A stretch of 64,000 bases of DNA from contig JACIYT010000001.1 of assembly GCA_014359765.1 (NCBI GenBank), positions 186,001 to 250,000 on the forward strand, given 5' to 3'. The position numbers were made by a program, and so were the translations under genes. The notes under the pieces are model-generated. The model was not told the DNA's origin. It ran no database searches and worked only from the letters and a program-made list of their open reading frames with translations. This document shows, in pieces, positions 40,943 through 47,759 of this stretch (position 1 is the stretch's first letter; every line of letters begins with the position of its first letter). The stretch comes from Roseovarius sp. (GTDB lineage Bacteria > Pseudomonadota > Alphaproteobacteria > Rhodobacterales > Rhodobacteraceae).

Positions 40943-41019
40943 GGGCCTGTAGCTCAATTGGTCAGAGCAGGGCGCTCATAACGCCTTGGTTGGGGGTTCG
41001 AGTCCCTCCGGGCCTACCA
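40943..41019 (+). tRNA. tRNA with CAT anticodon (tRNA-Met or tRNA-Ile2), phage integration target
   Basis: A 77-base cloverleaf with encoded CCA. Acceptor GGGCCTG pairs with CGGGCCT, and loop CTCATAA carries anticodon CAT at 40977-40979. It is not an initiator tRNA. An annotation pipeline would probably call it tRNA-Met, but the AGCAG...CTTGGT context resembles tRNA-Ile2, whose C34 is modified to lysidine. The last 17 bases are duplicated at 50636-50652, marking it as the attachment site of the adjacent element. The tRNA remains intact. Confidence 0.9.
41003..41019 (+). repeat. attL core (3' end of the CAT-anticodon tRNA)
   Basis: The 17-base sequence TCCCTCCGGGCCTACCA, covering the T-arm end, acceptor 3' strand and CCA. 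It is an exact match to attR at 50636-50652. The flanking bases differ on both sides, so the identity block is exactly 17 bases. Confidence 0.93.
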
Positions 41020-41028
41020 AACCCCATT

Positions 41029-42147
41029 CTATTTTCCTTTCTTTTCAACAACTTGGCCTGAATTTTTGGCGAACCTAGAGGGTAGGTTCACCACGGTTTG
41101 TTCCCGATTTGGCCGGGTGATCAGCTTGCCAATGGCAGAGTCGGCCAGCCCTTCACGGGTTGCGGCTTCGGTATAGCGTTGCACCTCTGCCAGCGTCTTG
41201 TGTCCAGTGATTGACATGATTTCATGTGCAGAAGCTCCAGCCTCTGCCAGTCGTCGCGCACATGCCTTGCGCAGGCCATGCGACGAACAGGTTGCAAGCC
41301 CCGCCTTGTCGCACCACTCGCGCATTGCATTCCCAAGCCCGTCAGGTGATCGCGGCTGGCCGTAGGCGGTCGCAAGGAATGGCCGGTCATCCGGCAATCC
41401 GTCCAGAACCTCGGCCAAGTCCGGGTGAATTGGGATGCTCACCATAACGCCATTGGCCCGGATCGTCTTTTGCCGCCGATATTCGATCCGATCATTCTTT
41501 ATGCTCCATGGACCCAGCTTTACCGCGTCCACTCGGGCCGCGCCGGTGTAGAGCATAAGTGTCACCGCACGGTGTGCCAGGGTTCCCGGCTCGTGAACCT
41601 CGAAAAAGCGGGCAATCTCGCCCTCGTCCCAAGTGTGGTATCCGCCGCTCTCGATCCTGTAGGGCTTCACCAGCCTCGCAGGGTTGACTTTGATCCAGTC
41701 CAGCGCAATGGCGTGATCCAATAGTTGAGCCAGCCTCTTGCGCAGATTGTTTGCCGCCGCTGGCGTGTCCGCTTTCTCTGCCAGAATGGCCATGACGTGC
41801 TTGCGCTCAAGCTGCACAATGGGCTTGTCGCCATGCATCTTGCGGAGCTTTTCAATCGGCCCCTTGTAGGTGCGTTTTGTGCTTTCGCCGATGCTGCGCC
41901 ACTCGGGCGATTTGTAATAGCTGGCCACAAGATCGGACAAGGAACCGGGGATCGTTCGATCCGCACCGGCCCCGGCCTTGCGACGGCCAAGACATTCGGC
42001 CTCTGCCTCGGCATAGCGCCTCTTGAACTCGTCGCTGCCGTAGTCGGTCCCCAGATCGCGGGAAAAACCCTTGCGGCGATATCGCCACCGGGTGCGCCCG
42101 TGACGGTCTCGATATGACTTCGCCTCGGGAAACTGAGAACGCTTCAC
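41029..42147 (-). CDS. Tyrosine-type integrase of the element
   Basis: A 372-residue site-specific recombinase. The N-terminal part binds arm-type DNA (RDRHGRTRWRYRRKGFSRDL), a SAM-like core-binding domain spans about 65-165, and the catalytic domain has TGAARVDAVKLG (Arg), HGLRKACARRL (His-x-x-Arg), GHKTLAEVQRYTEA (His and nucleophilic Tyr). It starts with GTG at 42147, overlapping the stop of the upstream small gene (GTGA), and ends 9 bases from attL, transcribed towards the tRNA. It probably catalyses integration at the CAT tRNA. Confidence 0.93.
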   Translation of the reverse strand: MKRSQFPEAKSYRDRHGRTRWRYRRKGFSRDLGTDYGSDEFKRRYAEAEAECLGRRKAGAGADRTIPGSLSDLVASYYKSPEWRSIGESTKRTYKGPIEKLRKMHGDKPIVQLERKHVMAILAEKADTPAAANNLRKRLAQLLDHAIALDWIKVNPARLVKPYRIESGGYHTWDEGEIARFFEVHEPGTLAHRAVTLMLYTGAARVDAVKLGPWSIKNDRIEYRRQKTIRANGVMVSIPIHPDLAEVLDGLPDDRPFLATAYGQPRSPDGLGNAMREWCDKAGLATCSSHGLRKACARRLAEAGASAHEIMSITGHKTLAEVQRYTEAATREGLADSAIGKLITRPNREQTVVNLPSRFAKNSGQVVEKKGK

Positions 42148-42326
42148 GGCAGAACCTCATCCCATTCATTGCCGGTGTTCGCACCCGGCCCGCACTCGGA
42201 AAAGATCACGATCTTGCCGGTGCGCTGATCAACCTCGATACGCCCCACCGCCAGACCAGCCGCAACAGCGCCCTTGACGGCGCGGGTCACGTCGATCTGT
42301 TTCACGGTGGCGCGGGTGTTGGACAT
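42144..42326 (-). CDS. Small hypothetical protein of the lysogeny module
   Basis: A 60-residue protein (MSNTRATVKQIDVTRAVKGA at the start, GRIEVDQRTGKIVIFSE in the middle). No family recognised. Its ATG lies 1 base after the stop of the Arc-type gene and its own stop overlaps the integrase GTG, so all three are one coupled transcript. It could be an excisionase-like or integrase-modulating factor, but no DNA-binding motif is evident. Confidence 0.75.
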   Translation of the reverse strand: MSNTRATVKQIDVTRAVKGAVAAGLAVGRIEVDQRTGKIVIFSECGPGANTGNEWDEVLP

Positions 42327-42327
42327 G

Positions 42328-42486
42328 TTACGCGCTCGCACTTTCTTCGGGTTGATAGATGGTGCGCAGGTGCTGGACGATTTGCGCATTCATGGAGCGG
42401 CCCTCGCGCGCCGCCGCGTCCTTTACTTGGTGTTTCAGTTCGTCGGGGATACGCAGCGCAACCTGGGCAATGTTTTTCGTTTTCAT
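42328..42486 (-). CDS. Arc-type ribbon-helix-helix repressor (integrase side)
   Basis: A 52-residue Arc-family protein: NIAQVALRIPDELKHQVKDA forms the beta-strand and first helix, and AREGRSMNAQIVQHLRTIY the rest, closely following the phage P22 Arc pattern. The start MKTKNIAQ at 42486 has AGAGAGG upstream; in-frame upstream Met codons have no such site. Divergent from a second Arc-type gene at 42587, with three palindromes between. Likely controls the integrase transcript and possibly its neighbour. Confidence 0.9.
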   Translation of the reverse strand: MKTKNIAQVALRIPDELKHQVKDAAAREGRSMNAQIVQHLRTIYQPEESASA

Positions 42487-42505
42487 TTCAAAGCCTCTCT
42501 GTCCA

Positions 42506-42567
42506 AGCATGTTGCTATAAAGCACTATGCTTGCCTTGTCGTCAAGGAAAAATTATAGCAAGGTGCT
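42506..42567. promoter_or_regulatory. Three AGCA-N3-TGCT operators between the divergent Arc-type genes
   Basis: Exact copies of AGCA-N3-TGCT occur at 42506-42516 (spacer TGT), 42521-42531 (CTA) and 42557-42567 (AGG), all inside the 100-base divergent promoter region. Centre distances are 15 and 36 bases. They overlap candidate promoters: TTGCCT-N17-TATAGC on the plus strand (42531-42559) and TTGACG with TTTATA on the minus strand. They are the obvious binding sites for one or both Arc-type proteins. Confidence 0.75.
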
Positions 42568-42586
42568 TGCAAAAAGGGTTTCGAGA

Positions 42587-42919
42587 ATGGCCAAGCCTCC
42601 GGTGTCAGAACAAGTGCAGGTCAATTTCCGCATGCCGGTTGATCTGCGTGATCGCATCAAGCGCAAGGCCGAAGAACACGGTCAAAGCATGAACGCTGAA
42701 ATTGTCGAAGCTCTAGAACACATGTTCCCCGCACCGCGCGGTGTAAAGGACGTGCTGGAGGATGTTATTACAGTGCTGATGTATGTGGAACCAGATCTCC
42801 GTGAGCGCGCGATTGAGGCTCTTGTCAAGGAAGCAGATAGCGGCTCGCTCTCGCGATGGGCAGAGGCATATGCGCATGCGGAAAAGGATATGACACACAG
42901 ATTCCCATGGGAGGAATAA
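42587..42919 (+). CDS. Arc-type ribbon-helix-helix regulator with C-terminal extension
   Basis: A 110-residue protein with an N-terminal Arc domain (EQVQVNFRMPVDLRDRIKRK and AEEHGQSMNAEIVEALEHMF) and about 55 extra residues, largely helical and acidic, ending MTHRFPWEE. The extension may mediate oligomerisation or effector binding. ATG 42587 is chosen over an in-frame start at 42527 because AAGGG precedes it and the earlier start would lie inside the operator region. Divergently transcribed from the shorter Arc-type gene. Confidence 0.88.
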   Translation: MAKPPVSEQVQVNFRMPVDLRDRIKRKAEEHGQSMNAEIVEALEHMFPAPRGVKDVLEDVITVLMYVEPDLRERAIEALVKEADSGSLSRWAEAYAHAEKDMTHRFPWEE

Positions 42920-42921
42920 AG

Positions 42922-43197
42922 ATGACTGAACCCACGACCTTCAACGAAACAGATTGGTCAGACTTGACCGGTAACGACAAAAAAACACTGCGTATCTTGT
43001 CGCATGTCGCTCTCAATTTCGAGCCTTTAGCAAAGTCCACAGGCGTTGGTCAGAAAAGCATGGACTCGCTTATCGAAAAAGGACTGGCGGTAGAAGGTGA
43101 GCCCTCCATGCATGGGCGAACTTTCAAGCTCACGGATAAGGGTTGGCTGGCCGTCGAATGGTTGCACGGTAGGAAAACTAGGGTCTATCCCTCATAA
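42922..43197 (+). CDS. Small winged-helix-like protein
   Basis: A 91-residue protein with a predicted helix-turn-helix/winged pattern: LRILSHVALNFEPLAKSTGV, then MDSLIEKGLAVEG and FKLTDKGWLAVEWL resemble the recognition helix and wing of small phage or MarR-like regulators. GGAGGA lies 8 bases before the ATG, 2 bases after the upstream Arc-type gene, so they are cotranscribed. Could be an antirepressor or second regulator. No family assigned. Confidence 0.75.
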   Translation: MTEPTTFNETDWSDLTGNDKKTLRILSHVALNFEPLAKSTGVGQKSMDSLIEKGLAVEGEPSMHGRTFKLTDKGWLAVEWLHGRKTRVYPS

Positions 43198-43201
43198 CCC
43201 C

Positions 43202-43228
43202 GCGCGCGGACGAGTCAGGCCCGCGCGC
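43202..43228. terminator. Hairpin between convergent transcripts of the element
   Basis: An 8-bp stem GCGCGCGG / CCGCGCGC with an 11-base loop, placed between the stop of the rightward regulator operon (43197) and the stop of the leftward head operon (43234). It may serve as a bidirectional terminator, though it lacks T-runs. Confidence 0.5.
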
Positions 43229-43233
43229 AGGAA

Positions 43234-43650
43234 TCAGCCCTTGGCCCGCCAGCGCCGGTTACGGTGAATGTTGCCGCAGCTCTTGGAGCAATAGAGCTTG
43301 TCCTTGCGCCTCGGCTGAAACGTCTCGCCGCACGCGATACAGGGCCGGGGTGCTGGTGGGGGTTTGGCTCGGCTTGGCCTCGGAACCCGTCGCCGGTAAT
43401 TGCGAAGTGTGCAGGCATTGGAACAGAACCGGGTGCCGCGCCGCTTCCAGAACTCGGCCCCGCACTCGACACACTCACCCCGCGTCGGCCCGATCTGTGG
43501 CGCGTTTACATCATGCCAGTGCGCTGATCTGCAAACGACAGAACAAAAACGCTGGCTCGGTTTCCGCTCCTCTGGCTCGGGCAGGGGATCGCCGCACCAG
43601 GCGCACCACGCGTCCGGCTCGATCTCAAGCGGCTCAAGCCGCCTCGGCAT
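43234..43650 (-). CDS. Triple zinc-knuckle protein of the element
   Basis: A 138-residue basic protein with three successive CxxCG...(F/Y)CSxxC knuckles: CAWCGDPL...RFCSVVC, CVECGAEF...RFCSNAC and CIACGETF...LYCSKSC. The pattern resembles FCS/MYM-type zinc fingers. The linker RRRVPRPSRAKPPPAPRP is basic and could contact nucleic acid. The start at 43650 lies within the end of the previous gene (17-base overlap); the longer frame to 43848 overlaps that gene fully. Last gene of the head operon. Role unknown; DNA recognition for packaging or host takeover are possibilities. Confidence 0.78.
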   Translation of the reverse strand: MPRRLEPLEIEPDAWCAWCGDPLPEPEERKPSQRFCSVVCRSAHWHDVNAPQIGPTRGECVECGAEFWKRRGTRFCSNACTLRNYRRRVPRPSRAKPPPAPRPCIACGETFQPRRKDKLYCSKSCGNIHRNRRWRAKG

Positions 43651-44029
43651 TGAAAGCTCTATTCCACTTTTGCGCGCAGCTGGCCGAACAGTAGTGAACT
43701 TGCCGCTCGCGCAACGGGATACCGCAATTCCTGCACCAGGCCTCGCGCACCAGCAGCCCGGTGGCCGCGTGCTGCCCCTCGGCCCATGTCGGCCTGACTG
43801 CCCGCGCCAGCCGCAGGGCCTCGCGCACCACGTCGCGCGCCGCCTCATCGGCCACCGGCCAGGACCAGCCGGTGAGGCACAGGCTTGATCTCAATTCGGC
43901 GATGAACACTCCTTCATAAGCAAACTTCGACGGGATGGTGCCATCCTCGAAATCGCGCCAGATAACACCAGCCATGACCTTCGCCATCCGCTCCGCTGAC
44001 CTGACCTTGTGCTTATGCCTCCGGGCCAT
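43634..44029 (-). CDS. Single zinc-knuckle protein of the element
   Basis: A 131-residue protein. The N-terminal 100 residues (opening MARRHKHKVRSAERMAKVMA, then GVFIAELRSSLCLTGWSWPV) have no recognised family. The C-terminus carries one CRNCGIPL...HYCSASC knuckle, the same type that is repeated three times in the next protein. It overlaps portal by 17 bases at its start and the triple-knuckle gene by 17 bases at its end, implying tight coupling. The shared motif suggests the two proteins work on the same target or derive from duplication. Confidence 0.75.
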   Translation of the reverse strand: MARRHKHKVRSAERMAKVMAGVIWRDFEDGTIPSKFAYEGVFIAELRSSLCLTGWSWPVADEAARDVVREALRLARAVRPTWAEGQHAATGLLVREAWCRNCGIPLRERQVHYCSASCAQKWNRAFNAEAA

Positions 44030-45077
44030 CGGCCCAGCCCACCAGCCGCATTGCCGCCTCGGGGTCGATGCCAGCCTCTTTCGCCTCGGCCATGCTCTTG
44101 ATGATCGCGCTCATGGCCCGCGCCCGCCCGCCAGTGTCATAGGCCTGGGTCGGGGTTTCAACGTCGATCTGGACGGCACCTCCCAGCTTCATGCTGGCCT
44201 CGTCGCTGATCAGCTTTGCAATGGGCGAAAGCGTGTATTGGACAAGATGACGTTGCACCTCACGAAACACTGGCCCGGTGCTGGCCGGGTTGAAGAACGC
44301 CGCCGGGACGCCGAAAACCTCGGCCACCGCGCCACGCGCCTGCGCCCATATCTGCGCCGCCTCGGCCTTGCCCAAGTCGGGGGTCAGATCGTCACGCCGC
44401 TGGCCCAGCTGGGGGTTCATGCCCGCCGCCGTCGCTTGCGCCACGCCTTCGATAATCAACGTCTGCCCTTGCTTGCCCCGGATCGCGCCGCGCATCGCTT
44501 CCATATCCTCGGGCGAACTATCGGGCAAAGGCAACACCTGCGAACCGATCGGTGCATCCCGAAACGTATCGCGCAAAGCGGACTCGATCTCGTGCAGCAG
44601 GTTTGCCGACAATGCCGCGCGCCGCAGGGGTGACGTGCCGGTCCATGGCGCCACGGGATCGGACCCGATACGGACATGCAGAACCTCTTGGGCCAGCGCC
44701 GTCATGCTGCGCCCGCCGCCCGCCTCGGGGATCGAAACCCGGTATGCCACGGGCCTGCCGCCTCTGGTGGAAACGTCCCAGTCGCTGGCCGGGATAATAT
44801 GCTCGCCAATGACGCCGACGAACTCGCCACGCAGGGCCAGAGACCGCCCGATCAGGGCCATGGTGGCCCGGTCCAATAGATCAGTGCCGATCACGTCAGC
44901 GCCGCTTAGAACGCCCTCCCAGAGGCTGATGCAGGCCTGCGCGGCCGATGTCACCTCGGCCACGTCGGACCCGCCGCTGATGTAGCTGGCCCGTGCCGCC
45001 ATGATCGCCGCCGTGTAACCGGGTCCGGTGGCGCGGGTCTCGATAGGCTTGCGCCGGAAAATGTCCATGATACCCAT
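44013..45077 (-). CDS. HK97-family portal protein
   Basis: A 354-residue protein forming the dodecameric portal through which DNA enters the capsid. MGIMDIFRRKP and SYISGGSDVAEVTSAAQACI at the N-terminus, WTGTSPLRRAALSANLLHEI in the stem region, and FGVPAAFFNPASTGPVFREV near the clip are typical of Phage_portal (PF04860-like) proteins. Length is at the short end for the family. Its ATG overlaps the stop of the sigma-4 gene by one base (TGATG). Confidence 0.9.
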   Translation of the reverse strand: MGIMDIFRRKPIETRATGPGYTAAIMAARASYISGGSDVAEVTSAAQACISLWEGVLSGADVIGTDLLDRATMALIGRSLALRGEFVGVIGEHIIPASDWDVSTRGGRPVAYRVSIPEAGGGRSMTALAQEVLHVRIGSDPVAPWTGTSPLRRAALSANLLHEIESALRDTFRDAPIGSQVLPLPDSSPEDMEAMRGAIRGKQGQTLIIEGVAQATAAGMNPQLGQRRDDLTPDLGKAEAAQIWAQARGAVAEVFGVPAAFFNPASTGPVFREVQRHLVQYTLSPIAKLISDEASMKLGGAVQIDVETPTQAYDTGGRARAMSAIIKSMAEAKEAGIDPEAAMRLVGWADGPEA

Positions 45078-45289
45078 CAGACCACCCCACGATTGAGGGG
45101 GTGTTTCAGCTTGCGAAGTGCTTCGTTTTCGATCCTCTCCACCTGATCGGGGGCAACGCCGATCGCCTGCGCCGTCTCCTCGATCGTGTGATCGGTGGGC
45201 ATGCCTATCCCGAACCGCAGGCGCAACACGCGCTCCTCCATAGGGGGCAGGATCGCCATTGCGTCCTTGGTGATTGAGTGCATGTCCAT
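45077..45289 (-). CDS. Stand-alone sigma-70 region 4-like protein
   Basis: A 70-residue protein whose residues 14-64 follow RpoD region 4 closely: LPPMEERVLRLRFGIGMPTD, then HTIEETAQAIGV and NEALRKLKHPLNRG. The parts that contact the RNA polymerase beta-flap and the HTH scaffold are kept. In the recognition helix the RpoD residues that read the -35 box (TRERIRQ) are replaced by APDQVER. It could be a flap-binding modulator of host RNA polymerase, a regulator with altered specificity, or an HTH recruited for packaging. GGAGG lies 8 bases before ATG 45289; encoded between protease and portal. Confidence 0.88.
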   Translation of the reverse strand: MDMHSITKDAMAILPPMEERVLRLRFGIGMPTDHTIEETAQAIGVAPDQVERIENEALRKLKHPLNRGVV

Positions 45290-45291
45290 TG

Positions 45292-45837
45292 TTACAGCCT
45301 CCAGCGTTTGAGGGGGTGATCCGTTACGCGCGTAACGGTTTCAGCCTGCCAGCACCGCGCCTCGACTTGCGCCGCCTCGAACGCTGGCCGGGTGACGGTG
45401 CTCAATTCAAACAGCTCGGCACGGGTGACACGCCGCAGCAGCCCATTGCCCCGCCGCTCGATCGTCTCGCCACCGGACGGAACCCTGAAACCCGGTGACA
45501 AGCCCCGGATAAGCCCCGCGCGATGTGCTGCAAGGAAGTCTTGCGCCCAGCTGGTGCCGCCCTCGATGCGCGCCTCGAACTCCAGCGCCTGGTCGGTTTC
45601 CCTGATCTCCAGAGACCCCGCCTGCCGGCTGGCCAATGGCCTGTTGAAGTCGTGGCCCGATAGCAGATGAACGTCGTCTCCCGCCTCGATCCGGCCAGCG
45701 AACGCGCGCGCCTCGAACAGCTCGAACCGCCCAGGCACAAGCTCGGTTTCGACGTTGTAGGGGAAGCGCCCGGAAACCCGGACGCCCCCATCTGTTGCGC
45801 GCAGCTCCAGCGCGCCGGATGCTACGCCATGGAGCAT
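45292..45837 (-). CDS. HK97-family prohead protease
   Basis: A 181-residue serine protease that matures the capsid. LLSGHDFNRPLASRQAGSLE carries the catalytic His, GLIRGLSPGFRVP the Ser, and ELFELSTVTRPAFEAAQVEA is the conserved C-terminal strand of the family. The gene begins with an ATG that shares one base with the capsid stop (TAATG). The order capsid-protease-portal is reversed relative to phage HK97. Confidence 0.92.
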   Translation of the reverse strand: MLHGVASGALELRATDGGVRVSGRFPYNVETELVPGRFELFEARAFAGRIEAGDDVHLLSGHDFNRPLASRQAGSLEIRETDQALEFEARIEGGTSWAQDFLAAHRAGLIRGLSPGFRVPSGGETIERRGNGLLRRVTRAELFELSTVTRPAFEAAQVEARCWQAETVTRVTDHPLKRWRL

Positions 45838-47099
45838 TAGGCAAGCTCCAGACCGGTCAGGACGCGCAGCTGCACGGGCCGCGCTACGGTAACGTCCATT
45901 GTGGCCAGCGCCGTCAGCCGCAGCCCGCCGGATGCCGCATCCGAGAACGGATCGCGGATCACGTCAACCGCGCCCCATGCCCCGATAAAGAACGGTGCCA
46001 CGCCGCCCGTGGTGGTGGTCAACAGCGCCGTGGTAGCGGCCGGGGTGCCGCTCGGTGCCGCCAGCCCGTTGGACGTGGTGCTGATCTGCCCCAGAAGCGC
46101 CGCCAGCTTGTCCCACTCGGTCAGACCGGACCCAGCATCAAACATTTTGCCGTCAAGGAAAGCCCAAAGCTCGGGACGGATCATCGCCCGCACGGCGCTG
46201 CCACCGGATGCCGCGTTGTCTGCCATGAAGGCCGCCACAGCCGCCCGGAACGCCGCCACGCTGGCCGTGGCCGCAACTGCCGTCTCAACGATGCCGTAGG
46301 TCGCTGCGCCGCTGATGACGCCAAGCGGCTCACCAGACGCGCCCGCGCCGTTGAACACTGCCGCGTCCATGGCCTGCCCGATAGCGCCTGCCATGTCGCG
46401 CCGCACTGCCTGCTCCAGCGCCGAACCGGACTGTTTCAGGGACCGCCGGGTGATCTTCATCTGGACGCCCAGAGTATTGGCCGGGGTCATGGCCCGGTCG
46501 GTTGTGGCGTATGCCGCCGGGGCCGCAACGTCTCCGGTCTCGGAGGCCTGCCAGCCTGCCGACACGCTCGACGTCACAACGGGCCATTCTGCCGCGCCCT
46601 GGTCGATCGCAATCATTTGCCCGCCCATGGCGCTGGCCATGCTATCGGGAAACAGCCGGTCGATGATCGGGCGGGTGCTTACAGGTGCCGGGGTGCCGGT
46701 GCTGATCGTCTCGCCCGCGCGCTGTTCCAGCGCCTGCCACGGAACCGGGATACCGCGAAACCCGCCCTGACTGCGCAGCTCCTGAACGATCTCGCCCGTC
46801 TGCCCGTCGATCTGCCGCCCCTCGTCCAGGTGCAGCGCAACCTGCCGCATCTCGAACCCGGCCATCATCTCGGCCCACTCGCGGCTGGAACGGGTTTCAA
46901 GCTCGCCCTTGGCCGCTTGGCGCTGCTCGTCCTCATTGATCAGGGCCGCGCGGAACCTGCGCTCATTGTCCTGATATTCGCGGTCCATCGCGTCCATCTT
47001 GGACCGGGTTTCGTCGGTCAGGGTTTCAGCCCCGGCCAGCTCAGCCAGCGCCTGCCGGATTTCCGACTGCCGACGCTGGATTTTCACGGAATCAAGCAT
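45837..47099 (-). CDS. HK97-fold major capsid protein
   Basis: A 420-residue capsid precursor. Residues 1 to about 110 form a helical delta/scaffold domain (RRQSEIRQALAELAGAETLT and EYQDNERRFRAALINEDEQR) that the adjacent protease would remove. The HK97 core follows, with TPANTLGVQMKITRRSLKQS, AVFNGAGASGEPLGVI (the A-loop region) and FIGAWGAVDVIRDPFSDAA. AAGGAG precedes ATG 47099; upstream in-frame codons belong to a shadow frame. Having its own complete capsid gene separates this element from satellites that only remodel helper capsids. Confidence 0.93.
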   Translation of the reverse strand: MLDSVKIQRRQSEIRQALAELAGAETLTDETRSKMDAMDREYQDNERRFRAALINEDEQRQAAKGELETRSSREWAEMMAGFEMRQVALHLDEGRQIDGQTGEIVQELRSQGGFRGIPVPWQALEQRAGETISTGTPAPVSTRPIIDRLFPDSMASAMGGQMIAIDQGAAEWPVVTSSVSAGWQASETGDVAAPAAYATTDRAMTPANTLGVQMKITRRSLKQSGSALEQAVRRDMAGAIGQAMDAAVFNGAGASGEPLGVISGAATYGIVETAVAATASVAAFRAAVAAFMADNAASGGSAVRAMIRPELWAFLDGKMFDAGSGLTEWDKLAALLGQISTTSNGLAAPSGTPAATTALLTTTTGGVAPFFIGAWGAVDVIRDPFSDAASGGLRLTALATMDVTVARPVQLRVLTGLELA

Positions 47100-47415
47100 T
47101 GATTTCTCCTTTGTGCTCGATAGGTTTCGCCGCCAATTCAGCGACAGCTTTGCGCCACGCTTGGCGCTTCGGATCAGGGACGCGCCCCAATTCCTTGTTG
47201 GTCTCCTTGGTATGACAGGGACCGCACAGTGTGACGCAATTCGACGGATCGAACGCCAGCTCGGGGTGATCGGCCACGCGCTTGACGTGATGCACCTCCA
47301 GCCGCCGCCGCGCGCCACAGTGCTGGCATTGCCAATTGTCCCTCTCCAGGACGCCGTGCCGCACCGCTGGCCATTGTTTGGACGTCAACGCCCATCTGCC
47401 CGGTCGCTTGGTCAT
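47092..47415 (-). CDS. HNH endonuclease of the packaging module
   Basis: A 107-residue HNH nuclease. The zinc pair CQHC, the HNH core LEVHHVKRVADHPELAFDPS, and the second pair LCGPCHTKE are all present. HNH proteins encoded next to terminases stimulate terminase cutting at cos sites in HK97-like phages. This suggests a cos-type packaging mechanism. It overlaps the capsid start by 8 bases and the head-closure stop by 4. Confidence 0.92.
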   Translation of the reverse strand: MTKRPGRWALTSKQWPAVRHGVLERDNWQCQHCGARRRLEVHHVKRVADHPELAFDPSNCVTLCGPCHTKETNKELGRVPDPKRQAWRKAVAELAAKPIEHKGEINA

Positions 47416-47759
47416 GTCAGCGGCCCCTCGACGGTGAACTCCAAGAGCTGCCGCCGCTGGCCTGCTTGCGGCTCCTTGACGCCGACAATGCCCCAGAGCT
47501 GGCCCTCGTGTTTGATCCGATCATCTGCCGTGATGCCGCGCGTGAACGCCGTGCTGCGCACCTGAAACCGGATCATTGACCGCTCGCGGAACACGCCTGC
47601 CGCCACGGTTTCGGTATCGCTCACGTCCATGCGCAGCGCCGGGATAACCTCGCCAAGATCAGACCAGACCAGGGTGGCCCCGCCGAATGGGTCGCTCGCC
47701 TCGGTGGCCCGCTGGAACTGAATTTGCCGGTCCAGTGCCGACCCGATAGCCCTTGTCAT
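47412..47759 (-). CDS. Head closure/head-tail joining protein
   Basis: A protein of 115-117 residues of the phage head-closure type (SPP1 gp16-like, PF05521-like): LDRQIQFQRATEASDPFGGA, SDLGEVIPALRMDV, FRERSMIRFQVRST and GQLWGIVGVKEPQAGQRRQL form the small beta-barrel pattern. ATG 47759 overlaps the terminase stop (ATGA); ATG 47765 is the alternative start. It would seal the filled head and provide the docking surface for a helper tail. Confidence 0.85.
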   Translation of the reverse strand: MTRAIGSALDRQIQFQRATEASDPFGGATLVWSDLGEVIPALRMDVSDTETVAAGVFRERSMIRFQVRSTAFTRGITADDRIKHEGQLWGIVGVKEPQAGQRRQLLEFTVEGPLT

